From: Hyphomicrobiales bacterium
Lineage (GTDB): Bacteria; Pseudomonadota; Alphaproteobacteria; Rhizobiales; Rhizobiaceae
Direction of reading: 5' to 3'
DNA length: 64,000 nucleotides
Assembly: GCA_900469475.1 (NCBI GenBank)
Contig: UBXG01000004.1
Location: 116,054-180,053 of the forward strand
The notes under the pieces are model-generated. The model had not been told where the DNA came from, searched no databases, and saw only the letters and a list, made by a program, of their open reading frames with translations. Positions 17,496-25,981 of this stretch are shown piece by piece (the stretch's first letter is position 1; each line of letters starts with the position of its first letter). Position numbers and translations under genes: made by a program.

Positions 17496-18608
17496 TCAAT
17501 TCTGCAGTGAGGCGCCGAGCAGGATGACGCCTGTGCCGATGACGAGCAGCGCGCCGAGAATTTCGATGCCGTTGCTCACCCAAACCGAAAGTCTCGAGCC
17601 CTTGCCGGTGAAGCGGACGGCGGTGCCTTTCGCGAAGACGGCGATGATGGCAAGCAGCGAGACGGTGAGCGCCGTGCCGATGGACATGGCGAGGACCGAT
17701 AGCAGGCCGCCAAGATAGAGCCCGTTCAGCATCGAAAAGGTCATGACCAGCAGTGCGCCGGAGCACGGGCGCAGTCCGACGGCGGCGATGGCGGACCAGG
17801 CCTCGCGGGCACTGAACTTTTCGTTCGACAACATCTTCGGATCGGGAAGATGGGCGTGGCCGCAGGTCTCGCAGTAAGCGCCGTCGCCGGTCGTATGGGC
17901 GGGATCATAGCATTGATAGCCGCCGCCAGCGGGTATCGCGGCGCTGCTGCGCGCAAAACCTCTTGCCGAATCCGTGCCCGTCGCGGCTCCCTCGAACAGC
18001 GAGAGGCTAATTGGACCCGCCGATGTCGCAAGCTGCATTTCCTGATGCTGCGCCCGGCTCTGCATCATCGCCCGCAGCTTGCGGAACAAAAGCCAGCTGC
18101 CGAACAGGATGACCATGACAAAGCTGGTGATCTCCATGGCATTGGTCGCCATCGTCATGGTGATGCCTGAACCGCGCAGGACAAAATAGGCGGCGCCAAC
18201 GACAAGGACGGCGACGAGGCCCTGGATGAGGGCGGAGACGAAGGAGATGCCGATGCCGCGCTTCAGCTCGATCTCGTTGGCGACCATGTAGGAAGAAATC
18301 ACAGCCTTACCATGGCCCGGCCCGGCTGCGTGGAAGATGCCATAGGCGAAGGAAAGGCCGATCAGCGTCCAGAGCTGCCATGGGTCCTGGCGCATGGCTT
18401 CGATGGACTTGGTGAGCGCACGGTAGAAAGCCTGCTGCTCGTAGTTCACATAGAGGAAGATCGGCGCAAGCGGCCCGCCCATCGGCTGGAAACTCGGCTC
18501 GGCCGTGCCAATGCCAAGCGGCGAGCCAGCGGCATGGGCAAAACTGGCTGCCGCCAGAAGGGCGACAGCTGCGGCCGGAACAAGCTTCCCTAACCTCGAA
18601 ATCAGCAT
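17496..18608 (-). CDS. NicO/RcnA-type nickel-cobalt (or zinc) membrane transporter
   Basis: A 370-residue polytopic membrane protein with an N-terminal signal-like helix (residues 9-27). The family motif HAAGPGHGK lies at 93-101 in the first core helix. A long soluble loop (about 185-260) contains a Cys/His cluster, YQCYDPAHTT and CETCGHAH, that looks suited to bind metal. The final helices contain GLRPCSGALLVM. Its start overlaps by seven bases with the upstream DUF1007 gene, so they form one unit. In Haemophilus a similar pair (ZevA/ZevB) has been reported to serve zinc uptake, whereas RcnA relatives export Ni/Co; direction and metal remain open. Confidence 0.85.
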   Translation of the reverse strand: MLISRLGKLVPAAAVALLAAASFAHAAGSPLGIGTAEPSFQPMGGPLAPIFLYVNYEQQAFYRALTKSIEAMRQDPWQLWTLIGLSFAYGIFHAAGPGHGKAVISSYMVANEIELKRGIGISFVSALIQGLVAVLVVGAAYFVLRGSGITMTMATNAMEITSFVMVILFGSWLLFRKLRAMMQSRAQHQEMQLATSAGPISLSLFEGAATGTDSARGFARSSAAIPAGGGYQCYDPAHTTGDGAYCETCGHAHLPDPKMLSNEKFSAREAWSAIAAVGLRPCSGALLVMTFSMLNGLYLGGLLSVLAMSIGTALTVSLLAIIAVFAKGTAVRFTGKGSRLSVWVSNGIEILGALLVIGTGVILLGASLQN

Positions 18609-19285
18609 TGCACATCTATCCGCGTTGCAAAGAGCTTCGACATGGTCGTTCCCGTCGGATCGTTGAAGAAGGCATCCGTCAAGGTGGACTTGTTCTCGGC
18701 AATGACTTCATCTGGATTGGGCCGGACGACCTTATGCGTGCAGCTTTTGAAGGCGTCGCCCTCCGTCACCAATTCATTGTCGCTCGGGAAATCGACCGAG
18801 GTATAGAGCGTCGGGTCGTAGATGCCGAAGCTCAGCGTGTTGCCCTTGGCGAGCGGCATCGGCTCGGCCGGCTTGACTGCGAAGAACATCAGGAGCTGGC
18901 CGTCGCGGAAGTCGACATTGATGACATCGGGCTTGTTCACCTTGATTGCTTTGCCATTGAGCGTCAGGTTCGCATAATAATCGTAGTCCGCCAGAGACTC
19001 GCGCACCGTCTTGCCAACCTCTTTCAGCTCGTCGGGATCGAGCTTGAGGTTGGTGTTCTTGTCGAAATCCATGAGGACGGAGGAGGAGAACACTTCGTCG
19101 AAACGCCAGACATTGCGCAGTTCCTGCACATTGCCATCCGCGCCGGCCAGCACTTCCAGGCGGGCTTCCACGAAAATATGTGGATGCGCCGATGCTGTGG
19201 CCGGCACGAGCAACAGGCCGCCGGTCAGGGCAACAGCGTAGGCGGTCGTGGATTTTCTCATGCGTCCGATAGATTTCGCGAGCAT
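18602..19285 (-). CDS. DUF1007 periplasmic protein, partner of the NicO transporter
   Basis: A 227-residue exported protein. A signal peptide ending TASA is followed immediately by HPHIFVEARLEV, the hallmark N-terminus of the DUF1007 family, whose histidines may bind metal. Start is ambiguous between 19285 and 19261 (MRKSTTAY); the latter gives a tidier signal peptide. It overlaps the following NicO gene. The consistent pairing in proteobacteria implies a periplasmic metal-handling role for transport. There are three conspicuous acidic stretches (DKNTNLKLDPDELKE, NPDEV) but no calcium-binding loop that I trust. Confidence 0.85.
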   Translation of the reverse strand: MLAKSIGRMRKSTTAYAVALTGGLLLVPATASAHPHIFVEARLEVLAGADGNVQELRNVWRFDEVFSSSVLMDFDKNTNLKLDPDELKEVGKTVRESLADYDYYANLTLNGKAIKVNKPDVINVDFRDGQLLMFFAVKPAEPMPLAKGNTLSFGIYDPTLYTSVDFPSDNELVTEGDAFKSCTHKVVRPNPDEVIAENKSTLTDAFFNDPTGTTMSKLFATRIDVQC

Positions 19286-19351
19286 TGATTCACTTCGTTT
19301 TCTGGTCAGGAAATGAGACGGAATTGGGACCGGCCAACCAACCTCGGCCGT

Positions 19352-20245
19352 TCAGCCGTTCTTGCGGAACCAGTTGTGCAGGTAATCCACAAAGATGCGC
19401 ACCTTGGCGGGGAGGTAGCGGCGATGCGGATAGACGGCATAGATGCCGCGATCCGTCGGCAGGTAGTCGTTGAACAGCGTCAGCAACTGTCCGCTTTCGA
19501 TCGCCTTGCGGCCGATGAAATCCGGGACAATGGCAACGCCGAGATCGGCGAGTGCTGCACGCAGCGTCGCATGCGGGCTATTGACCTCGAGCGTGCCGTT
19601 GATGGCGACGTTGAAGGTCGTGCTGTCGGCATCGACGAAGCGAATAGTGCCCTGCGAGCGGGTGTTGGTGTCGATGATGAAGGGAATGCGCGTAAGGTCA
19701 GTCGGATGTTCCAGCGTCGGATAGCGGTCGAGGAACTCTTGCGTCGCGCAGAGATGGACGCGGAAATCGGAAATCTTGCGGGCGATCATGCCGGAATCCT
19801 CGAGCTTGGTGATGCGGACGGCGACATCGAAGCCTTCCTCGATGAGGTCGACGAAACGGTCGTCGGCGGCGATTTCCAGCGAGAGATCGGGATTCTCCTT
19901 GGCGAAGTCGATCAGCGACTGTCCGACATCGGCGTCGACGAAGGTGCGCGGCACGGAAACGCGCAGCCGACCTTTGAGCTGCTGATTATTCTCGCGCACG
20001 AGGTCGGCGAGATTGTCGATCTCCTTCAGGATATCGGAGGCGGTGCGATAATAGGTATGACCAGCCTCTGTCATGGAGAACTGACGCGTGGTGCGATTCA
20101 AGAGCAGCGCGCCCAGCTCGTCTTCCAGTTCGCGGACATATTTCGACAGCAGTGCCTTGGAGCGGCCGGTCTTGCGCGCAGCCGCCGAAAATCCCTCGGC
20201 TTCGACCACGTCGATAAAGGCGCGAATCCGGGTCAAAGTGTCCAT
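19352..20245 (-). CDS. LysR family transcriptional regulator
   Basis: A 297-residue regulator. The N-terminal helix-turn-helix reads MDTLTRIRAFIDVVEAEGFS then AAARKTGRSKALLSKYVREL, followed by the substrate-binding-like effector domain starting near residue 90 (GRLRVSVPRTF). ATG at 20245 has GGGAGG seven bases upstream, so the extra 13 codons of open frame are ignored. It is divergent from the decarboxylase gene across a 528-base region and could regulate it, but equally could control an unlinked target. Confidence 0.92.
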   Translation of the reverse strand: MDTLTRIRAFIDVVEAEGFSAAARKTGRSKALLSKYVRELEDELGALLLNRTTRQFSMTEAGHTYYRTASDILKEIDNLADLVRENNQQLKGRLRVSVPRTFVDADVGQSLIDFAKENPDLSLEIAADDRFVDLIEEGFDVAVRITKLEDSGMIARKISDFRVHLCATQEFLDRYPTLEHPTDLTRIPFIIDTNTRSQGTIRFVDADSTTFNVAINGTLEVNSPHATLRAALADLGVAIVPDFIGRKAIESGQLLTLFNDYLPTDRGIYAVYPHRRYLPAKVRIFVDYLHNWFRKNG

Positions 20246-20439
20246 GCTGAAGCCTCCCGCTAACTGTTTCCGGATGTTGAACAAAATGCTTTGATTTGTT
20301 CAATTATTTTTTTCGGGCATGGCTGAAAAATTTTCTTGATTATTACGGCGAATATTCCTATTTCCCGATCAGCCCAAAGTCGCACGTGCCCGTGGGTGTC
20401 CGCCGATCCTCGATGTGGTGAGAAAATCGGTAAGGTACC

Positions 20440-20773
20440 TGGAACTAACCCCTCCAGTCGCTATTTCGGCCAACCGAAAAATGCGAGGACATCTGAAGCA
20501 ACGACGGTGCGGGCCTTTTTGTTCTCTCCCGGCTTTCCATCAGCCGGGGATACTGAAGAGGCACACCTTCATTGCCGGAAGTGCGGTTGGGATACTCCCT
20601 CCAATCCATGGCAGACAAAGCGAATTAGCGCCGCTTGCGGCACTCGTTCATCATCCGCGCTTCGCGCATTTGCACGGTACCGGGGTCTCCACCGGCTGGT
20701 TCCTGAGCGAGTGAGCGTCGCCCTTTGTCCTCTGGGTTTTCCCCGGAGCCTTTGGAATTGAAAGGGAATTGAC
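20440..20773 (+). promoter_or_regulatory. Long structured 5' leader of the decarboxylase gene, candidate speF-type RNA
   Basis: The 528 bases between the LysR start and the decarboxylase start contain no convincing gene. The AT-rich part (about 20270-20345) probably holds the promoters. The part next to the decarboxylase is GC-rich and has several hairpins: CCCGGCT (20528-20534) with AGCCGGG (20542-20548), TCGG-CCAA-CCGA at 20466-20477, GCCGCTTGCGGC at 20629-20640, and a CTCTGGG/CCCCGGAG hairpin near the start codon. A conserved leader called the speF motif is known upstream of ornithine decarboxylase genes in Alphaproteobacteria. I infer this is that element from position and structure only, not from a consensus match; the 5' boundary is approximate. 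Confidence 0.5.
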
Positions 20774-21907
20774 ATGACCACGCAACGTATTCGCGATTTC
20801 CTCGCTACCCGACGTCCGGACGGTCCTTGCCTGGTGGTCGATCTCGATGTCGTCCGCGACAATTTTCACGCCTTCCGCCATGCCATGCCGGACAGCGCCA
20901 TCTACTACGCCGTCAAGGCCAATCCGGCTCCGGAAGTGCTGCGCCTGCTCGCAAGCCTCGGCTCCAACTTCGATTGCGCGTCCGTCGCTGAAATCGAAAT
21001 GGCGCTCGATGCCGGCGCGACTGCGGCCCGCATTTCTTTTGGCAACACCATCAAGAAGGAGCGCGATATCGCCCGTGCGCATGCACTCGGTATCAACCTC
21101 TTCGCCGTCGACAGCCACGAGGAAGTCGAAAAGATTTCCCGTGCCGCCCCCGGCGCCCGCGTGTTCTGCCGCGTGCTGACGGATGGCGAAGGCGCCGAGT
21201 GGCCGCTGTCACGCAAGTTCGGCTGCGTTCCGCAGATGGCCGTCGACGTTCTCGTCTATGCCCATCAGCTGGGTCTGGAATCCTACGGCGTGTCTTTCCA
21301 CGTCGGCTCGCAGATGACCAAGGTTGATGCCTGGGACGATGCTCTTGCCGATGCCAAGCGCGTTTTCGTCTCGCTCGCCAAGCAGGGCATCCACCTGCAG
21401 ATGGTCAATATGGGCGGCGGTTTCCCGACCAAGTACCTGCGCGACGTTCCCTCCGCCGAAGCCTATGGCAAGGCGATCTTTGCGTCTCTGCGCGCCCATT
21501 TCGGCAACCAGATCCCGCACACGATCATCGAGCCGGGTCGCGGCATGGTCGGCAATGCCGGCGTGATCAAGGCTGAAGTCGTCCTGATTTCCAAGAAGTC
21601 GGACAACGACGCCGCTCGCTGGGTCTTCCTCGACATCGGCAAGTTCGGCGGTCTGGCCGAAACCATGGACGAGGCGATCCGCTATCCGATCCGTACGACG
21701 CGCGATGGCGACGAAATGGAGCCTTGCGTTATCGCCGGCCCGACCTGCGATTCGGCCGACGTGCTCTATGAGAAGAACCTCTATCCGCTGCCGGTGTCGC
21801 TCACCATCGGCGACGAGGTCCTGATCGAAGGCACCGGCGCCTACACCACGACCTACTCGGCTGTGGCATTCAACGGTTTCGATCCGCTGAAGGCCTATAT
21901 CATCTAA
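20774..21907 (+). CDS. Ornithine/lysine decarboxylase, PLP-dependent alanine-racemase fold
   Basis: A 377-residue fold-type III decarboxylase making putrescine (or cadaverine) from ornithine (or lysine). The PLP lysine is Lys48 in YAVKANP; FHVGSQ, the glycine loop NMGGGFP, EPGRGMVGNAG and the second-subunit active-site Cys325 in GPTCDSADVLYE are all present. Length and motifs match the eukaryote-type ODC of Rhizobiales rather than the large enterobacterial SpeF. It is preceded by a long leader and followed, after 94 bases, by a GNAT gene on the same strand. Relatives are often dual for lysine and ornithine, so specificity is left open. Confidence 0.92.
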   Translation: MTTQRIRDFLATRRPDGPCLVVDLDVVRDNFHAFRHAMPDSAIYYAVKANPAPEVLRLLASLGSNFDCASVAEIEMALDAGATAARISFGNTIKKERDIARAHALGINLFAVDSHEEVEKISRAAPGARVFCRVLTDGEGAEWPLSRKFGCVPQMAVDVLVYAHQLGLESYGVSFHVGSQMTKVDAWDDALADAKRVFVSLAKQGIHLQMVNMGGGFPTKYLRDVPSAEAYGKAIFASLRAHFGNQIPHTIIEPGRGMVGNAGVIKAEVVLISKKSDNDAARWVFLDIGKFGGLAETMDEAIRYPIRTTRDGDEMEPCVIAGPTCDSADVLYEKNLYPLPVSLTIGDEVLIEGTGAYTTTYSAVAFNGFDPLKAYII

Positions 21908-21918
21908 GGTCTGACATA

Positions 21919-21945
21919 GCCGCCCCCGTAGCCAGCCGGGGCGGC
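21919..21945 (+). terminator. GC-rich 3' hairpin after the decarboxylase gene
   Basis: GCCGCCCC (21919-21926) pairs perfectly with GGGGCGGC (21938-21945) 12 bases past the stop codon. No T-run follows, so it may attenuate, protect the transcript end or act with Rho rather than terminate by itself. Confidence 0.45.
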
Positions 21946-22001
21946 ACACTCACAATTCCCTTTAGCACCGCTGATAACGGTATTGGGCACGGGAGGCCGA
22001 G

Positions 22002-22592
22002 ATGGCCGCTGTTCTTGATTCTGTCCGCGCATTCTTTGCGCCATCCACTTTCACCCTCGACCTGGAAAATGCAGGCGATGTCGTTGCGCGCGAAAACCTT
22101 CTGGATCGCGCCATGGGTCCCGACCGCCGTAAGAAGTCGTCCGAGAAGCTCCGTCAGGGCCGCGTTCCGGCTGAGGGCCTGGCACTGGTCGCGCGTGATC
22201 GCGCCGGCCATGTTATCGGCACGGTTCGCCTCTGGAACGTCGAAGCCGGCGTCGATCGCGAAACCCGTCCGGTCGATGCGCTGCTGCTCGGCCCGCTGGC
22301 GATCGATCCCGCTTATGAGGGCAAGGGCATCGGCTCGGCGCTGATGCGCGCAGCCATCATGGAAGCCAAAAAGCGTGGCCACGGCGCGATCCTGCTCGTC
22401 GGCGATGCGCCTTATTACGAGCGTTTCGGCTTCTTTGCCGCAAAGACCCGCCATCTTGTTATGCCAGGTCCATTCCAGCGCGATCGTTTCCTGGCTCTCG
22501 AGCTCAAGGAAGGTTGGCTCGACAGCGCCGCCGGCATGATCGTCGCCAGCGGCCGCAAACTGGCCCAGCCGCCGATAGCAAAGGCCGCATAA
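22002..22592 (+). CDS. GNAT family N-acetyltransferase
   Basis: A 196-residue acetyltransferase. Acetyl-CoA motif A reads LGPLAIDPAYEGKGIGSALMRAAI (Q/RxxGxG/A loop as YEGKGIG), followed by ILLVGDAPYYERFGFF, the usual motif B. An N-terminal segment of about 45 residues (RAMGPDRRKKSSEKLRQGR) precedes the domain. It lies downstream of the decarboxylase gene and may be cotranscribed, which would make a polyamine-related role attractive, but this is only context. A terminator follows the stop. Confidence 0.88.
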   Translation: MAAVLDSVRAFFAPSTFTLDLENAGDVVARENLLDRAMGPDRRKKSSEKLRQGRVPAEGLALVARDRAGHVIGTVRLWNVEAGVDRETRPVDALLLGPLAIDPAYEGKGIGSALMRAAIMEAKKRGHGAILLVGDAPYYERFGFFAAKTRHLVMPGPFQRDRFLALELKEGWLDSAAGMIVASGRKLAQPPIAKAA

Positions 22593-22619
22593 AGCGCCCG
22601 AACGTCCCGAAGTATCATA

Positions 22620-22651
22620 AGGCTTCCGCCCGTCCGGACGGAGGCCTTTTT
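22620..22651. terminator. Terminator between the convergent GNAT and peroxidase genes
   Basis: A long stem, AGGC-T-TCCG with CGGA-G-GCCT enclosing a CGTCCGGACG core, is followed by TTTTTAT on the plus strand. The T-run reaches into the stop codon of the minus-strand gene. Confidence 0.85.
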
Positions 22652-24032
22652 ATTTGGCTGCCTTCACGCTGTCTTTCGCCGGGTCGTATCCATCCGTCAG
22701 CGTTTTCAGGAAGGCGACGACATCGGCGATCTCGGCATTAGTCAGCGCAGGGGCATCGCCGAGCTTGCGGTTCATCGGCGCGTCGATGACGTCGATATTG
22801 GGCTGGTACTGTGCCGGCAGGTCATCATATTTCAGCACCTTGCCGCTCGCATCCCTGGGATAGATCTCTTCTGGATTGGTGTCGCGCTTGATGTAGAAGC
22901 GCGTCACATCCTCGAGCGTTCGGTAGACGCCGTTGTGGAAGAAGACATGGCGGGTGGCGACATTGCGCAGCGTCGGCGTCTTGAAGAGCCCGCAATTCTG
23001 CTGCTGGGCGGAGTAGGTATCGTTGCGTAGCGGGCCGCAAATGCCGGTGTCATAGTAATGCACATCGGCATTGGCCGGAATGGCTGGGTTGCGAGGCACG
23101 CCCAAAGCCTCGAATTCGAAATCGGTGAAATTCGGCATCTGCCCGTCGCCGGTCATCTTGTCGAGATGGCAGGAGGCGCAATTGCCCTTGTTCGCGTCGT
23201 CGAACCACTTCAGACCCCGCGCTTCCGCATCCGTCAGCACCGCCTTGCCGCGCAGATAGTAGTCATACTTGCTGGTATAGGGATGGAAGGAGTTTTCCTC
23301 GATCTGGTAGCGGGCGAGCGCAAAGCCGATCTCGGAGATCGTCATGTCCTGATCGTTGAGGATATTGTCGCCGAAGAGCGCCGAAATCTCCTTGCCGTAT
23401 CCCTTCTTCAGCTTGGCATAGACGGTGGCCGTATCGGCATTCGCCATTTCGAAAGCCGAGATCATTGGCTGCAGGGCCTGTTCCTCCAGCGAATCGACGC
23501 GCCCATCCCAGAACATGCCACCCTGCGGCACGAGGTTTGCAGCAGCTGCTGCATCGGCCTTGACGACCGCCTGGGCAGTCAGCGGGCCGGTGACGGCGGC
23601 AGGGGCATTGGCGAGAGCCACGCCCGATGCTTCCGTCATGGGTGAGGCTTCCGCGGCCTCGTCGGCAGCGCTTTCTTCTCCGATCGAGAAAGAAGGCGTC
23701 GACATCTTATAGGCGAGGCTGGGCACCGTGCGAATACCCGGCTGATCGAGATGCGGGCCACCGAGCTGGACGGCGAGGCCATTGGCCGGTGCATAGTGAT
23801 TGGCCGGATCGTGGCAAGTCGCGCAGGACATCTGGCCGCCGCCCGAGAGCGACGGATCGAAAAACAGCTTCTTGCCGAGTTGCGCAACCGCGCTCAGCGG
23901 TGCTTGGTCATCATAGCCGTCAGTCGCTGTGACGTTTATGGCCGACTCGCTTGCCATGCCCACAGCCGCACCCGCGAGCGAAAGGCCCGCGAGTGCGAGG
24001 AGCGGCAGGAGACGGCGATAGGTCAAGGACAT
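22650..24032 (-). CDS. Di-haem cytochrome c peroxidase/MauG family protein
   Basis: A 460-residue periplasmic protein with a signal peptide (residues 1 to about 27). Two c-type haem motifs are present: CATCH at 70-74 and CASCH at 285-289. Between them lies GGMFWDGRVD at about 171-180, a conserved block of the family, and TPTLRNVATRHVFFHNG is found near the C-terminus. An unusual Ala/Glu-rich stretch at about 118-168 has low complexity and is not usual in the core fold; it separates the first haem region from the conserved block. ATG at 24032 has GGGAGACGG upstream. It follows the phosphoesterase gene by 19 bases, so both are in one operon. Confidence 0.9.
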   Translation of the reverse strand: MSLTYRRLLPLLALAGLSLAGAAVGMASESAINVTATDGYDDQAPLSAVAQLGKKLFFDPSLSGGGQMSCATCHDPANHYAPANGLAVQLGGPHLDQPGIRTVPSLAYKMSTPSFSIGEESAADEAAEASPMTEASGVALANAPAAVTGPLTAQAVVKADAAAAANLVPQGGMFWDGRVDSLEEQALQPMISAFEMANADTATVYAKLKKGYGKEISALFGDNILNDQDMTISEIGFALARYQIEENSFHPYTSKYDYYLRGKAVLTDAEARGLKWFDDANKGNCASCHLDKMTGDGQMPNFTDFEFEALGVPRNPAIPANADVHYYDTGICGPLRNDTYSAQQQNCGLFKTPTLRNVATRHVFFHNGVYRTLEDVTRFYIKRDTNPEEIYPRDASGKVLKYDDLPAQYQPNIDVIDAPMNRKLGDAPALTNAEIADVVAFLKTLTDGYDPAKDSVKAAK

Positions 24033-24051
24033 TTCCGTCTCCCTTATGGTT

Positions 24052-25680
24052 TTACGATGCCGGATTGCCGGTTTTCGGATCGAGGAGCAGCTTCGGCACG
24101 TCACCCTTGGACCAGTCGAACATGGTGTTCAGCGAGCCCGAGAGCACATCGAAGGAGCCGCCGCCGAGGCGGGCGCCGGCCATCCAGTTGTCCTCAATGA
24201 AGCGCATAACGGAGGTCTGATCGGTCAGCGTGTGGTCGACAAAGTTGACCTTGGCATAAGGCGAAATCACGAGTAGCGGCTGGCGTGTGCCGTAGCCGCA
24301 GCGTCCCTGTGCCGGCTGGCCGTTGACGCCGGGCAGGGCAGTGCCGGTGGAACAGCTGTCGCCGCTCAGCACGTCGTAGCCTTTGACCGGGATTTTCGAC
24401 GGATTGACGACCGCATGGGCATGGTCATACCAGCCGTCGGAATCGTCATAGAGGATGACGATCGCGGTGTCCTTCCAATCCGGCGAATTCTGCACGCTGT
24501 TGACCACTTGCGTCACGAATTCCTGTTCGTCGAGCGGATCGGAATAGCCGGCATGGCCGTCCTGATAGGCCGGTGCCTTCAGGAAGCTGATCGTCGGCAT
24601 GTTTCCGTTTTTCAGCGCCGCATAGAAGTCGGTCACGTCGTACTGGTGGTTTGCCGCATCCGTGGTGCCGATCGCCGCCACGGAGGACGGGCGTGCATGC
24701 GTTGGGTTGGCGGTCGAGGCATAGTACTGGAATGGCTGGTGATGCGGAATATAGTCGGTGTAATTGACTTTGGTGATAATCGACGTAGTCGCGCGCTTGC
24801 AACCTGTCGTGCCATCCGGGTTGGTCGCCGTCAGATCGAAACCGCCCTCGAAGAAGCCCCAGGTGATCTTGTGCTCGTTCAGCATGTCGCCGATGTTCTT
24901 GCCATACATCAGTGCCGTCTGGCCGACCGAGCAGACGTCGCCGGTCGGATCGAAGTCGCTGATTGCGGTCCAGCCGCCATTGCCGTCGGGCACGATGCGG
25001 CCCTTGGAATAGGTGCCGTCACTTTCCAGCGTATAGCCGGGCGGCAGGATGGCGCCGTTGGTCTGGCCGGAGATGAGGTTCAGCGCGCCGGGGGTCGAGG
25101 GGCCGAAATTGGTGGAGTAGGAATTGTCGCTCAGCGCATAGTGCTGGGCATAATTCCAAAGGGCCGTGACGGTGTTGCCGTCGTAATAGCCCATGACCTG
25201 CCCCTTGGTGCCGAAGGCGCCGGCTGCACCCTTGGTGCCGCGGCCGGTGTTGGCCGGGAAAAGGTCCATGGCGAAGTTGTTGTAGGCGGCCTGTTCGGCG
25301 GTATAGCCATGGTTCTGTGACTGGGTTGCCGCCTGCGTACGATCAAGCCGGAAGGGGGCAGCCGCATCGGCGCCGTTTGCCGTGTTGGTCTTGTTCGGAT
25401 TGTTGTCGAGAAGACCGGCATTGGCGAGCGTGTTGATATCTGTCGGCGTGTTGTCGGCCGCCTTGAACGCCGGTTCGCCATCGACATTCGCTGCCTTGGG
25501 GTAGGTCGCGAAATAATGGTCGAAGGAGACGTTTTCCTGGAAGATCACGACAAGATGCTTGATGGGAGTCGCGGTATTCGGTGCTGGACTCACGTCAGCG
25601 GCACCGGCGGCGGAACAGAGCAGAACAAGGCCAAGCGCGCTGCCGGCTATAAGGGCGGCGCGACGTGAAAGACTGGTCAT
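24052..25680 (-). CDS. Secreted phosphoesterase, phospholipase C/acid phosphatase family
   Basis: A 542-residue exported enzyme of the bacterial phospholipase C/AcpA phosphoesterase family. The signal region SLSRRAALIAGSALGLVLLC has twin arginines, suggesting Tat export, and ends AGAA. The active-site start HLVVIFQENVSFDHYFATYP is the family signature (QENxSFDHYFG), and metal ligands continue in DTAIVILYDDSDGWYDHAH; the late motif is YGTRQPLLVISPYAK. ATG at 25680 is preferred because GAAGAGGA is seven bases upstream; an ATG two codons earlier is too close. It is the first gene of a two-gene unit with a di-haem peroxidase. Confidence 0.9.
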   Translation of the reverse strand: MTSLSRRAALIAGSALGLVLLCSAAGAADVSPAPNTATPIKHLVVIFQENVSFDHYFATYPKAANVDGEPAFKAADNTPTDINTLANAGLLDNNPNKTNTANGADAAAPFRLDRTQAATQSQNHGYTAEQAAYNNFAMDLFPANTGRGTKGAAGAFGTKGQVMGYYDGNTVTALWNYAQHYALSDNSYSTNFGPSTPGALNLISGQTNGAILPPGYTLESDGTYSKGRIVPDGNGGWTAISDFDPTGDVCSVGQTALMYGKNIGDMLNEHKITWGFFEGGFDLTATNPDGTTGCKRATTSIITKVNYTDYIPHHQPFQYYASTANPTHARPSSVAAIGTTDAANHQYDVTDFYAALKNGNMPTISFLKAPAYQDGHAGYSDPLDEQEFVTQVVNSVQNSPDWKDTAIVILYDDSDGWYDHAHAVVNPSKIPVKGYDVLSGDSCSTGTALPGVNGQPAQGRCGYGTRQPLLVISPYAKVNFVDHTLTDQTSVMRFIEDNWMAGARLGGGSFDVLSGSLNTMFDWSKGDVPKLLLDPKTGNPAS

Positions 25681-25981
25681 CGTCATATCCTCTTCGAGTG
25701 GGGGCATTGCTCCGGCGCATTTGCGCCACGCCGGGCATAGAGAACCCTTTCGAGCTATCAATGGAGTATGACAGTTCCATGAAGGGTGGGGAGAGGGGAT
25801 ACCGCTCTCGCTGCCTTGTTTCCGGCAATCGATTGATTCTGCTGTGTCGGGCAGAAAGAAGGGGGAAGATGTCCGGCCGTCGTGTCTACGATGCTACCTT
25901 ATGCCACGGGTAGGGGTCACCACGCGCTCACGGTTCGAGACGGCCCGATAAGCCTCAAGGCGGCCACCGTCTCGCGATGAT
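25681..25981. other. Intergenic region upstream of the phosphoesterase operon
   Basis: These 301 bases separate cysE (stop at 25982) from the phosphoesterase start on the same strand. They presumably hold the phosphoesterase promoter. I see no repeat family, tRNA or strong operator in them. Confidence 0.5.

Noticed and set aside
20415..20714. Possible 99-residue gene in the decarboxylase leader
   Set aside because: No ribosome site, no protein-like composition, and the region is dominated by hairpins; a leader RNA is the better reading.
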